The position numbers and the translations under genes were made by a program. Positions 7,779 to 16,792 of a stretch of DNA of 64,000 nt are shown here, piece by piece. Each line of letters begins with the position of its first letter. The stretch's first letter is position 1. The DNA comes from JABWCE01 sp964617955 (GTDB taxonomy: Bacteria; Bacteroidota; Bacteroidia; NS11-12g; UBA9320), in NCBI GenBank assembly GCA_964617955.1, contig CAZTXB010000002.1, positions 124,001 through 188,000 on the forward strand, in the 5' to 3' direction. The notes beneath the pieces were generated by a model that saw only the letters and a program-made list of their open reading frames with translations, did no database searches and was not told where the DNA came from.

Positions 7779-9373
7779 AAAAAATACATAGTCTCATATT
7801 TCGATCCTTCATCGGTCCTTTTATAGCTACTTTTTTTGTGTCTCTCTTTTTATTTCTGCTGCAATTTTTGTGGAAATACATAGGTGATCTTATTGGAAAA
7901 GGACTGGAATGGTATGTTATTTTGGAGTTTATTTTTTACTCTGCCATACACCTCATCCCTATGGCTTTGCCTTTGGCAGTTCTTCTTTCTTCCATTATGA
8001 CTTTTGGAAGTCTTGGTGAAAACTATGAGCTTGTTTCCATAAAATCGGCTGGCATTTCATTGATAAGAATCTTTATCCCAATGTATATAGCTATTCTTGC
8101 CATTGCAGGATTTGCTTTCTACGCTTCTAATATTTTAATCCCCAAGGCCAATTTAAGCTGGGGAGCCTTGCTCTATGATGTGAGTAATAAAAGGCCGGCC
8201 TTTAACATTAAGGAAGGCGTTTTTTTTAAAGATATTGATGGCTATTCCATAAGGATAGGTAAAAAAATGGAAGATGGGAAAACGATAAAAAATATTCTGA
8301 TATACATAAAGGGAGCGGGCCGAGGAAACAACAACATTATTTTGGCCAAAAGCGGAACCATGCAAATGACCCCTGATGAAAAATACCTGGTTCTTACTTT
8401 GACTGACGGAATTAAATATCAGGAAATGACGGATAATCCAAATTATTACAAGACTTTCCAGCACAATGTCATGAAGTTTAAGACCCAGGAAATAGCGATT
8501 GACCTCTCTGATTTACAGTTTAAAAGAACCCAAAAGGAGCTGTTTAAAGATGATTTCAGAATGCTGAATGTAAAAGAACTCGCCGATAAAATTGATTCGC
8601 TTAAAAGATTGGTAAGCGAGAGAAAGACTCAAAACTACCAGTTTATATTGCCATACTTTCACTTTAACATTGATACCGCCAAAGACTACGCTTTCGATTC
8701 TGCCCTTTCACAGAAAAAATTCTACCAAACGCTCGGAAATTTTATTGAGTTAAAAAACACCATGGATGAGTCTTACCAAACAAACGATGGAAACGTATCC
8801 AACCGTAAGTTTAGAATGAATGACTCGGCCCTGTATGCTCAAAGAGGCTCTACCAATGCCAAACCTCCGGAAATCCGACCGGGAGAGAAGTCAATTTATA
8901 TGCCTGAAATTTTAGAAAACGCAAGACAATTTGCTAGAAACATTTCAAGTATTGTCGAATCTTCTCACAACGATATTTCGAATCAACACGAAGCCCAAAT
9001 TAAGTATCAGATTGAATGGCATAAAAAATTCACCCTTTCCATTTCATGTATTCTCTTGTTTTTTATAGGAGCACCCATGGGCGCCATCATTCGAAGAGGC
9101 GGATTTGGTTGGCCTATGGTGGTTTCCGTTGTGCTTTTTATTTTTTATTTTTCAATTAATTTGATAGGGGAGAAGCTCGCAAGAGGCGAAGTACTTCCTG
9201 TTGCCTTTTCCGTATGGCTAAGTACCTTAATCTTGCTTCCCTTCGCGGCCATTCTAACCTACAAAGCCAATGCAGATGCGAAGTTATTTGAGAAGGGCAT
9301 ACATGTTAAATGGCTAAGCAAACTCATTCAAGTCTTTTTTAAAAAAAGTGAGAATCCTACAAGTATCACATAG
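7769..9373 (+). CDS. LptF/LptG family (YjgP/YjgQ) permease
   Basis: A 534-residue inner membrane protein of the LptF/LptG family, the permease half of the machine that extracts lipopolysaccharide from the inner membrane. Two N-terminal membrane segments (about 10-35 and 50-75), a third near 100-125, a long periplasmic beta-jellyroll-type region with an insertion, and C-terminal segments from about residue 420 (IGAPMGAIIRRGGFGWPMVV, then two more helices) are visible. Start is a TTG at 7769, inside the end of the ABC ATPase gene; no in-frame ATG occurs before the first membrane segment. The length fits the longer Bacteroidota LptF/G proteins. Its 3' end overlaps the glycosyltransferase start by 26 bases. 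Confidence 0.87.
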   Translation: MGIKKIHSLIFRSFIGPFIATFFVSLFLFLLQFLWKYIGDLIGKGLEWYVILEFIFYSAIHLIPMALPLAVLLSSIMTFGSLGENYELVSIKSAGISLIRIFIPMYIAILAIAGFAFYASNILIPKANLSWGALLYDVSNKRPAFNIKEGVFFKDIDGYSIRIGKKMEDGKTIKNILIYIKGAGRGNNNIILAKSGTMQMTPDEKYLVLTLTDGIKYQEMTDNPNYYKTFQHNVMKFKTQEIAIDLSDLQFKRTQKELFKDDFRMLNVKELADKIDSLKRLVSERKTQNYQFILPYFHFNIDTAKDYAFDSALSQKKFYQTLGNFIELKNTMDESYQTNDGNVSNRKFRMNDSALYAQRGSTNAKPPEIRPGEKSIYMPEILENARQFARNISSIVESSHNDISNQHEAQIKYQIEWHKKFTLSISCILLFFIGAPMGAIIRRGGFGWPMVVSVVLFIFYFSINLIGEKLARGEVLPVAFSVWLSTLILLPFAAILTYKANADAKLFEKGIHVKWLSKLIQVFFKKSENPTSIT

Positions 9374-10565
9374 GGTTCCTTTCCCACTCAACGAAGGAGG
9401 AACGATTGGGATCTACAACTATACCCGGGGATTTGCAGAAGCCGGGCATGAGGTGACCTTCGCTTGCCTAAATGGAATTAAGCACCATATTGACTTTGTG
9501 AGTGCTGAACAGGAGCTGGGGCAGTTTGCTAAAACGTATATTTTTGACATTGATACCAATGTGAAGTGGTATAAAGCTCTGGCTAATCTATTTACTTCAA
9601 GTTCATATCATGTGAGCAGGTTTTATCATAGGCCTTTTAAACGCTTTTTAATCAATCTTCTTAAATCTTCTGAATTCGACCTTATTCAGGTGGAAGGCAC
9701 CTTTGTGGCCATGTATGCCGATGTTTTAAAAATCCATAGCAAAGCTCCCGTGGTTTTAAGACAACACAATGTCGAGCATCAGATATGGGAAAGGTTGGCT
9801 AAAAATGAAAGAAGCAAGGCTAAAAAATGGTACCTCAACCTTTTGGCAAGGAGATTAAAAAAATTTGAGAAAGACTGTTTAAACTGGTTCGACGCCATTG
9901 TGCCTGTAACGAAGGATGATGCCCTCATTTTCAAGAAAATAGGTGCAAGCGTTCCAATATTCGTTTCGCCTGCAGGTATTGATACCAATTATTGGAAACC
10001 CTCGCACCATGCAAATCCTTATTACGTGTATCACATTGGGTCGTTGGAATGGATGCCAAACAGAGAGGCAGTACTTTGGTTTCTCGATAAAGTTTGGCCT
10101 GAGGTGACAGCAATAGATGACAGGTTTAAGCTTTTTATTGCCGGAAAAAATATGCCAGATTCCATGAAGAATCTTAAAATAGACGGAGTGGAAATGATTC
10201 AGGAGGTCAAGGATGCTGCTTCGTTCGCTCAGGGCAAGGGCATAACCGTAGTCCCGCTCTTGTCGGGTAGTGGCATTCGATTGAAAATATTAGAAGCCAT
10301 GGCGGCAGGCAAATTGGTCATCTCCACCAGCATAGGTGCTCAGGGTATTGAATATCAAAAGGGTAAACATTTGCTCATTGCGGATCGCCCTGAAGAATAC
10401 ATTGAGTTATTTAAGGATATTTCTAAGAACTCACAAGTGTTCGATAATGTAAAAGAAGCCGGAAAAGAACTGATTGGCAGTCAATATTCGAACAAGGCTG
10501 TTGTAGGGGCTTTGCTAAGGTTTTATGAAAGCTTAATTTCAGAGTCGCTACTTAACAAAAGCTAG
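9348..10565 (+). CDS. Glycosyltransferase, GT4-like
   Basis: A 405-residue GT-B fold glycosyltransferase. The N-terminal domain starts MRILQVSHRVPFPLNEGG with an acceptor-side loop, followed by VLRQHNVEHQIWERLA. The C-terminal nucleotide-sugar domain contains VSPAGIDTNYW, HIGSLEWMPNREAV and VPLLSGSGIRLKILEAMAAG, which includes the GT4 E-x7-E-like region. Start is GTG at 9348, 26 bases inside the permease gene. As last gene of the lpx/ABC/LptFG run it probably builds surface polysaccharide or lipopolysaccharide core, but donor and acceptor cannot be read from the sequence. Confidence 0.88.
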   Translation: MRILQVSHRVPFPLNEGGTIGIYNYTRGFAEAGHEVTFACLNGIKHHIDFVSAEQELGQFAKTYIFDIDTNVKWYKALANLFTSSSYHVSRFYHRPFKRFLINLLKSSEFDLIQVEGTFVAMYADVLKIHSKAPVVLRQHNVEHQIWERLAKNERSKAKKWYLNLLARRLKKFEKDCLNWFDAIVPVTKDDALIFKKIGASVPIFVSPAGIDTNYWKPSHHANPYYVYHIGSLEWMPNREAVLWFLDKVWPEVTAIDDRFKLFIAGKNMPDSMKNLKIDGVEMIQEVKDAASFAQGKGITVVPLLSGSGIRLKILEAMAAGKLVISTSIGAQGIEYQKGKHLLIADRPEEYIELFKDISKNSQVFDNVKEAGKELIGSQYSNKAVVGALLRFYESLISESLLNKS

Positions 10566-10569
10566 TTTG

Positions 10570-11907
10570 CTAAACTAATCCTAAGCTTTTAATTTCCAAA
10601 TATTTATTTACGGTAGCTAGGGTCAAATCCTCCGGTCGCGTGAGTATCGACTTAATTCCCTGGGAGTTCAAAACCTTTGCAATCCATGCTTTTTGGAAAA
10701 TAAACCGCTCTGCAATCACCTGGTTGTAAAGTTCCTCAATACTTTTTGGAACATGTCTGCTAAGCTCAATAATCTCTGAATTTTGGAACAGAACTAAAAC
10801 CAGAACATGCCGGTGGTTAATTTTTTTTAATATTGGCAGAATGCGTTCCAAATTATGCGTCGTTTCAAAATTTGTATATAAAAATAAAAGACTTCTTTGT
10901 TTTACAGAACGGTTGATGAAGTGATACAAAAGTTCATAGTTGGCTTCCAGCAGGCTTTGCTTTTGGTTGTATAAACTCTGCAGGATTTTTCCTATCTGAC
11001 CGGACTTGTTTTCTGCCTTTATTCCGGTTTCAATTCTTTCAGCGAAACTGATTAATCCGGCCTTGTCTCCTTTTAGTAATGCGGTATTCGCCAATACAAG
11101 GCCACTATTGATGGCATAATCCATTAAGCTCAATCCGTTAAATGGCATCTTCATATTGCGGCTCTTATCAATGATGGTGTAAACTGCCTGAGCTTTCTCA
11201 TCCTCGAATTGATTTATTTTTAAAGCGCCGGCAGCTCGGCTTGTGGCTTTCCAATTGATGTGCCTGAAATCATCTCCTTCTACGTAATTTCTAATCTGAT
11301 CAAATTCGTAGCTTTGACCGAGTTTTCTGAATTTTTTAGCCCCTTCCAATCGGTTGATTCTGGTAATGACTTTGAGTTGAAAAAGCCTCATTTGCACAAG
11401 AGATGGGTAAACCTTTAACAGGCTTTTGGCCTCAATCCTAAATCTTCTTTCGATAAAGCAAAAAGGGAAATGCACAAATACATTGATAAAATTAAAGTCA
11501 TGTTCTCCTCGCGATGTTGGGGTCAATTGATAGCTTAAATTCCTTGTTTCTTTTGGCTCAAGTACAGCATTGAGTTTAAAGTTGCGGAGCTGAAATTGAA
11601 AAGGTAATTCATCTATAATACTGGCCTTTACCCGCAAAAAAAAGTGATTCGTAATGATCATCCTTATGCTATTCGAATCTCCTAAACTCAATATCTCAGG
11701 CGTTATTCTTTCTACTTTAAGCCATTGACCGGAATAAAATAGCAGCATAACATTTAATAATGACCAGGAAATAATAAGAATTAAAAAAATAAATCCCAAG
11801 GGCATTAGCCAGGAGAATATGTAGGAAGCCACAAATAGCATGATGTTAAGTGTGAACGCGTACCACAGAATGTTTCTGGGAAAAATATTTTTCAGGATGC
11901 TCAACAA
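10570..11907 (-). CDS. DUF58 domain protein
   Basis: A 445-residue membrane protein with two N-terminal hydrophobic segments (about 15-55), a beta-rich region, then the DUF58 signature (RNYVEGDDFRHINWKATSRA, near residue 230) leading into a von Willebrand A-like fold. DUF58 proteins usually accompany a MoxR AAA+ ATPase, and here one lies directly upstream (66 bases apart) on the same strand. Such pairs are thought to act in protein maturation or stress tolerance at the membrane; the client here is unknown. The transglutaminase and Bat-type VWA/TPR genes that complete larger MoxR operons are absent from the window. Confidence 0.9.
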   Translation of the reverse strand: MLSILKNIFPRNILWYAFTLNIMLFVASYIFSWLMPLGFIFLILIISWSLLNVMLLFYSGQWLKVERITPEILSLGDSNSIRMIITNHFFLRVKASIIDELPFQFQLRNFKLNAVLEPKETRNLSYQLTPTSRGEHDFNFINVFVHFPFCFIERRFRIEAKSLLKVYPSLVQMRLFQLKVITRINRLEGAKKFRKLGQSYEFDQIRNYVEGDDFRHINWKATSRAAGALKINQFEDEKAQAVYTIIDKSRNMKMPFNGLSLMDYAINSGLVLANTALLKGDKAGLISFAERIETGIKAENKSGQIGKILQSLYNQKQSLLEANYELLYHFINRSVKQRSLLFLYTNFETTHNLERILPILKKINHRHVLVLVLFQNSEIIELSRHVPKSIEELYNQVIAERFIFQKAWIAKVLNSQGIKSILTRPEDLTLATVNKYLEIKSLGLV

Positions 11908-11973
11908 CTCTTTGCTAATAAGCCAAACTTTATTGCTCGTCGCACATTTAAAGATAAAGTGCAGAGAAAAAAG

Positions 11974-12996
11974 CTAGCGTGGAACTTCTGTTTTATTGAC
12001 AATATCTTTAATAATATCTTCCGGGGTTAAACCTTCCATTTCTCTTTCCGGTGTTAAAATGATCCTGTGGTTAAGCACCGGATAAACAGCTTCCTGTATA
12101 TCTTCCGGAATCACAAAGTCTCTCATTTGCATAGCAGCCAGTGCCTTCGAAGTTTTCAAAATGCCTAAGGAGGCCCTGGTCGAAGCTCCTAAATATAGAT
12201 CCTGGCTGGTTCGGGTTTCGTGAACAATGGCAGCGATATATTGGAGAAGTTGGTTCTTGATTTTTACCGCTTCAACAGTTTGGCGAATGTCTTTTAATTT
12301 TTCAGCATTTAAGACAGGCTTCACCTCAAGACTTACTTTTTGGTCAAAATCATTTTGAAACCTTTCCAAAATGAGTATTTCATTTTCGAGGGAGGGATAA
12401 ACCATTTTAATTCGAAACAGAAACCTGTCAAGTTGAGCTTCGGGCAATTTATAGGTCCCTTCCTGCTCAATTGGATTTTGGGTGGCCACAACCATAAAGG
12501 GGTCGGCCAGTGGATAGGTATTGCCGTCGAGGGTAATTTGTTGCTCCTGCATCACTTCAAACAAAGCAGCCTGGGTCTTGGCAGGGGCTCTGTTTATTTC
12601 ATCAATTAATACAATATTTGAAAATACAGGACCGCGTTTAAAGTGAAACTCAGACGATTTAATGTCAAACACATTGGTTCCAATAATATCACTCGGCATC
12701 AGGTCGGGAGTGAACTGTATTCTTGAAAAAGCAGAATGGATTGTTTGTGAAAACAGTTTGGCAATATAAGTTTTGGCAATGCCTGGCACTCCTTCCATCA
12801 AGATATGGCCTTTGATAAAAAGCGAAGCAATTAAATAGGTAATGGGAGCGTCCTGTCCGATCATAAATTTCGACATTTCATTTTTAATAAGCTTACTAAA
12901 ATGTGAAATCTGCTCAATTTCCGCTTGAATGGATTTCTCGTCCTGGGGGATGTCAACAGGGTTTAATTCGTTATTTTCCATGAATACTTCAAACAA
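11974..12996 (-). CDS. MoxR family AAA+ ATPase
   Basis: A 340-residue AAA+ ATPase of the MoxR type, chaperone-like partners of DUF58/VWA proteins. Walker A (MEGVPGIAKTYIAKLF), Walker B with sensor region (VLIDEINRAPAKTQAALFEV), the ATQNPIEQEGTY segment and the arginine-finger region (EAQLDRFLFRI) are all intact. The C-terminal lid domain includes GASTRASLGILKTSKA. The annotated start ATG at 12996 gives five residues before a second in-frame ATG at 12981 (MENNELNP), which is equally possible. It forms a two-gene unit with the DUF58 gene. Confidence 0.93.
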   Translation of the reverse strand: MFEVFMENNELNPVDIPQDEKSIQAEIEQISHFSKLIKNEMSKFMIGQDAPITYLIASLFIKGHILMEGVPGIAKTYIAKLFSQTIHSAFSRIQFTPDLMPSDIIGTNVFDIKSSEFHFKRGPVFSNIVLIDEINRAPAKTQAALFEVMQEQQITLDGNTYPLADPFMVVATQNPIEQEGTYKLPEAQLDRFLFRIKMVYPSLENEILILERFQNDFDQKVSLEVKPVLNAEKLKDIRQTVEAVKIKNQLLQYIAAIVHETRTSQDLYLGASTRASLGILKTSKALAAMQMRDFVIPEDIQEAVYPVLNHRIILTPEREMEGLTPEDIIKDIVNKTEVPR

Positions 12997-13050
12997 ACAT
13001 TATTTTGTTATGGTTTCCAACCTTTGCTCAGATTTTTACCGGAATAGGTT

Positions 13051-13176
13051 GTCGGTAGTAAACTGTTTTTTAGCAACGGCACGGTAAGTGCCTTTTGGGA
13101 TAGCGCAATCAGCAACTTTACTGCATCGGCTTATAAGGGAGTAGGGATGGCTTTTTCTTACAGAATGGGTTTATAA
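13051..13176 (+). pseudogene. Possible remnant of an outer-membrane protein gene (C-terminal 41 codons)
   Basis: A startless open stretch of 41 codons ends in TAA at 13174-13176. It reads like the end of a beta-barrel protein, with alternating polar and hydrophobic residues and the last strand GVGMAFSYRMGL. A stop codon lies six bases upstream in this frame, while a neighbouring frame continues with AQIFTGIG, suggesting a frameshifted relic. There is no start codon and no family match that I can name. It sits in a 417-base gap between the MoxR and dnaN genes; the remaining 237 bases to dnaN hold nothing I can identify. Confidence 0.3.
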
Positions 13177-13413
13177 CATCCTGAGGTCACACTTTGGAGT
13201 CAGTAGGCAAGCGATATAGCATGGCTGAAAAGGTTTTAAAAATAAAAAAGCTTTGTCTTGAAGGGTGTCACCTTAATTTTTTCGAATTTCTAAGTTGACG
13301 CCTGAGCCTGTTCTCGACTACAACTTATAATGCACATTCAGATTTTGATTGAGTTAAAACTTCGATTGCAAATATTGATGAAGTTCGTAAGCTTTGAACC
13401 CCGATAATCATAA

Positions 13414-14532
13414 CTAATTGTTTAGCATCATCGGCATAATGAGCATAAGCATGGATTCCTCCTTGATTTTGTCCTGGGGAACGATGATTCCCGCTCTGCC
13501 AGGGGTGCTCATCATTAATTTAATCATATCGATATCAATATTTGACAACAGTTCAAGGAGTAGTTTTGAATTAAAGCCAATCTCCAGATCTTCTCCATTA
13601 TAGTCACAGGCAATTTTTTCAATCGCTTCGTTGTTGAGGTCGAAGTCTTCGGCAGAAATGCTCAGTTCACTTCCTGCGAGTTTTATTCTAATTTGATGGG
13701 TTGATTTACTGGAATAAATAGAAATACGTTTTACCGAATTGTGGAGATCTTCTCTGTTGATAATGAGAATATTGGGGTTCTCATTAGGTATCACGGCGTT
13801 ATAATCGGGATATTTTTCGTCTATAAACCTACAGATCAACTTGGTGTCGCCAAAGGTGAAAAAAGCATTGGATCGGTTGTAATCGACCTGTACGTGTGTA
13901 GATGCTCCTGCCAAACTCGTTTTCAACAGATTCAGAGCCTTCTTGGGCAATATAAAGCTATGTTCTACGCCGGGTTTTACATCGTTGCGCTCAATTTTTA
14001 CAAGCCGATTGGCATCGGTAGCCACAAAGGTTATGGTATCCTTATGCAATTCGACATACACACCCGTAAGGTTAATCCTTAATTCGTCGGTACCTGTGGC
14101 GAAAAGAGTTTTAGCGATACAGTTTTGGAGGGTTTCCGATGAAATTGAAAAGGAGGATTCAGACTCAATATCTGGTAATTTAGGAAAATCCTTGCCGGGT
14201 TGTCCGGCCAACTTATAATTCCCAAATTCTGATTGTATTTGTACAGCAAAGGTTTTTTCATCTACCGTAAAAGTAACCGGTTGGTTGGGAAGCGATCGAA
14301 GTGTTTCAATGGTTAAACGGGAGGGAATGGCCACAGAGATTTTTCCATCAGACTCGATTTCCATACTCGTGCTCATGCTGGTTTCCAGATCTGTGCTCGT
14401 TATATTTAGCTTTGACTTATCAATATTAAATAAAAAATTTTCAATAATAGGTAGCGATGGTTTGCTCACCAGCGTACCGCTAATTTTTTGTAAGTGCTCA
14501 ACCAAAGACGTGGTATTGGCAATGAATTTCAT
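13414..14532 (-). CDS. dnaN: DNA polymerase III subunit beta (sliding clamp)
   Basis: The beta clamp encircles DNA and tethers the replicative polymerase. The protein has 372 residues in three topologically similar domains, the standard length. It begins MKFIANTTSLVEHLQKISG and contains NFLFNIDKSKLNITSTDLET, FATGTDELRINLTGVYVE and RFIDEKYPDYNAVIP. The C-terminus MLMLIMPMMLNN matches the hydrophobic clamp tail (usual form MPMRL). It stands alone; dnaA and recF are not next to it, as is common in Bacteroidota. Confidence 0.97.
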   Translation of the reverse strand: MKFIANTTSLVEHLQKISGTLVSKPSLPIIENFLFNIDKSKLNITSTDLETSMSTSMEIESDGKISVAIPSRLTIETLRSLPNQPVTFTVDEKTFAVQIQSEFGNYKLAGQPGKDFPKLPDIESESSFSISSETLQNCIAKTLFATGTDELRINLTGVYVELHKDTITFVATDANRLVKIERNDVKPGVEHSFILPKKALNLLKTSLAGASTHVQVDYNRSNAFFTFGDTKLICRFIDEKYPDYNAVIPNENPNILIINREDLHNSVKRISIYSSKSTHQIRIKLAGSELSISAEDFDLNNEAIEKIACDYNGEDLEIGFNSKLLLELLSNIDIDMIKLMMSTPGRAGIIVPQDKIKEESMLMLIMPMMLNN

Positions 14533-14624
14533 ATATTATTTATTTAAATTTAAATTTTCTAATCCCTCCGTTTGTAAAGGTTTTATTGTAAAATACAAGT
14601 TTTACGACCCAAAACAATAGTGGG

Positions 14625-14656
14625 CAAAAATACATAACTAGAAGAATACATTTCAA
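14625..14656 (-). promoter_or_regulatory. dnaN promoter
   Basis: On the minus strand TTG (14656-14654), a 21-base spacer and TATTTTTG (14632-14625) match the Bacteroidota -33/-7 pattern. The predicted leader is about 90 bases. The rest of the 337-base gap up to the response regulator gene (14533-14869) is AT-rich and shows no other clear feature; a plus-strand TACTTTTG near 14713 could serve the regulator gene. Confidence 0.5.
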
Positions 14657-14869
14657 CAAATAATAAGGAGTTTTATACAATTGATGAATCGGCTAGAGTA
14701 ATTTAATACTTTTGATGTTTAAAACTTTTTGACAAAATTTAGACCAATGAATTTGAGCCTTTAGCAATATTGAACTAAAATTGTGCTTTGCTTTTAACTA
14801 TAAAATAGATTGGTAAATAACGATGACGAATTCGGCGGATATTTTGAGCAATCCTGAAGCAACGGTATT

Positions 14870-15595
14870 ATGGATAAAATAAAAATTGGCATCGTTGAGG
14901 ATGATGAGGTTATATCCAATAATATTCGAATCATTTTGAATAAATTAGGATACGAAACCTCACCCCCTGCAACTAATTTTTATGAAGCGATTGAGATGCT
15001 CAACCTGTTCAACCCCGATTTGGTCATGCTTGATATTCAACTCGAAGGAGAAAAGGATGGTATTGAGCTGGCTCACATTATGAATGAAAAATACCATACG
15101 CCTTTCATCTTCCTCACTTCCAACTCTGATAAAACGACCATTGAAAGGGCAAAGAAAGTAAGGCCTCCAGCGTATCTTATTAAACCTTTTACCCAGGATG
15201 ACCTATTTAGCGCAATTGAAATATCACTGTACAATTTTAGCCAACAAAATCTTGATCATCCTGAAAATCAGAGTGATAATAAAGCAGACATCACCTTTAT
15301 AAAAGACGGATATTTTTTTCATAAGGTAAAAACAAACGATATTCTTTATATGGAAAGCGATCACGTTTATGTGAATGTTTACACGACAACACGTAAAATA
15401 ACCGTGCGCACCTCTCTGAGCAATTACATTGAAAGCTTCGACCCAAAAATGTTTTTGAGGATACACAGAAGCTACGCGATTAATATTTATCACATCGACA
15501 TGATTGACACATCCAATGTAACAGTTAATGGCGTTAAATTACCAATCACAAAATCCCACAGAGTAGAACTCACCAACAGACTAAACCTTAAATAA
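14870..15595 (+). CDS. LytTR family response regulator
   Basis: A 241-residue two-domain response regulator. The receiver domain (1-120) has the acidic pair ED(D) at 10-12, the phospho-acceptor Asp55 in LVMLDIQLEG, the switch Thr in FLTSNSD and the conserved Lys in YLIKPF. The C-terminal LytTR DNA-binding domain (about 140-240) includes ILYMESDHVYVNVYTT and MFLRIHRSYAINI. In this phylum such regulators pair with LytS/YehU-type histidine kinases, but no kinase gene is adjacent. The target genes are unknown. Confidence 0.93.
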   Translation: MDKIKIGIVEDDEVISNNIRIILNKLGYETSPPATNFYEAIEMLNLFNPDLVMLDIQLEGEKDGIELAHIMNEKYHTPFIFLTSNSDKTTIERAKKVRPPAYLIKPFTQDDLFSAIEISLYNFSQQNLDHPENQSDNKADITFIKDGYFFHKVKTNDILYMESDHVYVNVYTTTRKITVRTSLSNYIESFDPKMFLRIHRSYAINIYHIDMIDTSNVTVNGVKLPITKSHRVELTNRLNLK

Positions 15596-15809
15596 TTACG
15601 AAAAATAACAAAATACGTAATTTCAGAACAAAGCGCAATGCCTTTCTAGCCTTACTTATTATTATTGTACTAGAATACTAAGGACTCAAGTTATTTAATT
15701 TTTAGACGGTGTTTCAAGATTTTAATTTTCATGCCCTAGTTATTTCCTCGTTAACCTTAGCAATGCCCATTAACTTTTGAAGGGTTTTTGCTTTTAATAA
15801 TACGTCAGT

Positions 15810-15840
15810 TTTAAGGCCCACAGATTACTGTGGTCTTTAA
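15810..15840 (+). terminator. Weak hairpin, possible end of the response-regulator transcript
   Basis: A hairpin with core CCACAG-ATTA-CTGTGG, extended by further A-T and G-C pairs across one mismatch, followed by TTTAATATTTTAT. It lies about 220 bases after the response regulator stop. The downstream tract is T-rich but interrupted, so termination would be weak. Confidence 0.4.
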
Positions 15841-15863
15841 TATTTTATAGTTAGTAGAATTTG

Positions 15864-15897
15864 CAGGTTTGGATGTGAATCCGAACCTGTTTTTTTT
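15864..15897 (+). terminator. Strong intrinsic terminator just upstream of the thioesterase gene
   Basis: An 11-bp stem (CAGGTTTGGAT / ATCCGAACCTG, one G-U pair) with loop GTGA is followed by eight T residues. No annotated gene ends near it: the response regulator stops 268 bases earlier and the next ATG is 19 bases later. It may end a small RNA or act as an attenuator. The 320-base gap around it holds no open reading frame that I trust. Confidence 0.75.
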
Positions 15898-15902
15898 ATA
15901 CT

Positions 15903-15910
15903 TAATTTTG
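15903..15910 (+). promoter_or_regulatory. -7 promoter element before the thioesterase gene
   Basis: TAATTTTG matches TAnnTTTG and ends five bases before the ATG at 15916. With the terminator immediately upstream, this is the most likely promoter, and it would give a leaderless or nearly leaderless mRNA. Confidence 0.45.
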
Positions 15911-15915
15911 AGGCC

Positions 15916-16320
15916 ATGTTAACCTTGTTTAAAAGAGGAGAAACTAAAAGGTTTCTGCGTAAAGCGAGCTCAAACGACTTGGCAACTTTCGACGAAGGAA
16001 ACGTACATCAGGTAGTGTCTACGTTTTCTATTGCCCGAGATGCCGAATGGGTATGTCGTTTATTTGTTATCGATATGAAGGAAGAGGACGAAGAGGGAAT
16101 CGGAACATTTATTCATGTGGAGCATTTGTCTCCTGCATTTGAAGGAGAGGAACTGGAATATTTGGGTACGTTTGACTTACAAGAAGGAAATTCTGTAATT
16201 TGCAGCTTTAGGGTCTTGGTAGGCGAGAGGACTATCGCAACGGGGCAGACCGGACAGAAAATACTGAAAAAAGAGAAAATTAATAATTTATTTAACAACC
16301 TTCGTGGCAAAAGAGAATAA
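15916..16320 (+). CDS. FlK-like hot-dog thioesterase family protein
   Basis: A 134-residue single-domain protein that looks like the fluoroacetyl-CoA thioesterase (FlK)-type hot-dog fold: a central helix-strand segment, then GTFIHVEHLSPAFEGEELE, a strand pair (YLGTFDLQEG, VICSFRVLVGE) and TIATGQTGQKILKKEKI. The His in the HVEHLSP segment falls where FlK proteins have a functional histidine. The substrate is unknown, and most members are general acyl-CoA thioesterase-like proteins. Its last 17 bases overlap the start of smpB, so the two are co-translated or at least co-transcribed. Confidence 0.7.
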   Translation: MLTLFKRGETKRFLRKASSNDLATFDEGNVHQVVSTFSIARDAEWVCRLFVIDMKEEDEEGIGTFIHVEHLSPAFEGEELEYLGTFDLQEGNSVICSFRVLVGERTIATGQTGQKILKKEKINNLFNNLRGKRE

Positions 16321-16762
16321 ACAGAAACCCATTTCAATAAAGAATAAAAAGGCGGCCTTTGAATACCACCTCGAATTTAAATTTATTGCAGGGATTATAT
16401 TAAAAGGCAGCGAGGTGAAATCATTGAGGGCAGGAAACGCTAACATAAGCGATGCCTATTGTATTTTAGGTGAAAAGGGAGTTGTGATTAAGAATATGCA
16501 TATCGCAGAATTTAAAAATGCTGGTTTTTTTCAGCATAACCCGCTTAATGACAGGAATTTACTTTTGAATACAAAGGAGATTAAAAAGATTAAAGACAAG
16601 CTCAAGGATAAGGGTTATTCGCTCATTCCCCTGGAACTCTATTTTTCAGAATCGGGATTTGCAAAAATTCAAATTGCCCTGGCTAAAGGGAAAAAATCAT
16701 TTGATAAGCGCGAAGATTTAAAAACAAAAACCATACAACGCGAAATGAAAAACTTTCAATAA
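16304..16762 (+). CDS. smpB: SsrA-binding protein SmpB
   Basis: SmpB binds tmRNA and delivers it to stalled ribosomes for trans-translation. The 152-residue protein has the OB-fold core: FEYHLEFKFIAGIILKGSEV, KSLRAGNANISDAYCILG, NPLNDRNLLLNTKEIKKI, and YSLIPLELYFSESGFAKIQI, followed by the family motif ALAKGKKSFDKRE and a basic C-terminal tail that enters the decoding channel. Start is GTG at 16304, inside the preceding gene. The tmRNA gene is not in this window. Confidence 0.96.
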   Translation: MAKENKQKPISIKNKKAAFEYHLEFKFIAGIILKGSEVKSLRAGNANISDAYCILGEKGVVIKNMHIAEFKNAGFFQHNPLNDRNLLLNTKEIKKIKDKLKDKGYSLIPLELYFSESGFAKIQIALAKGKKSFDKREDLKTKTIQREMKNFQ

Positions 16763-16792
16763 TTTTTAGCCGACTTTTCCAAAGAGGAAATG

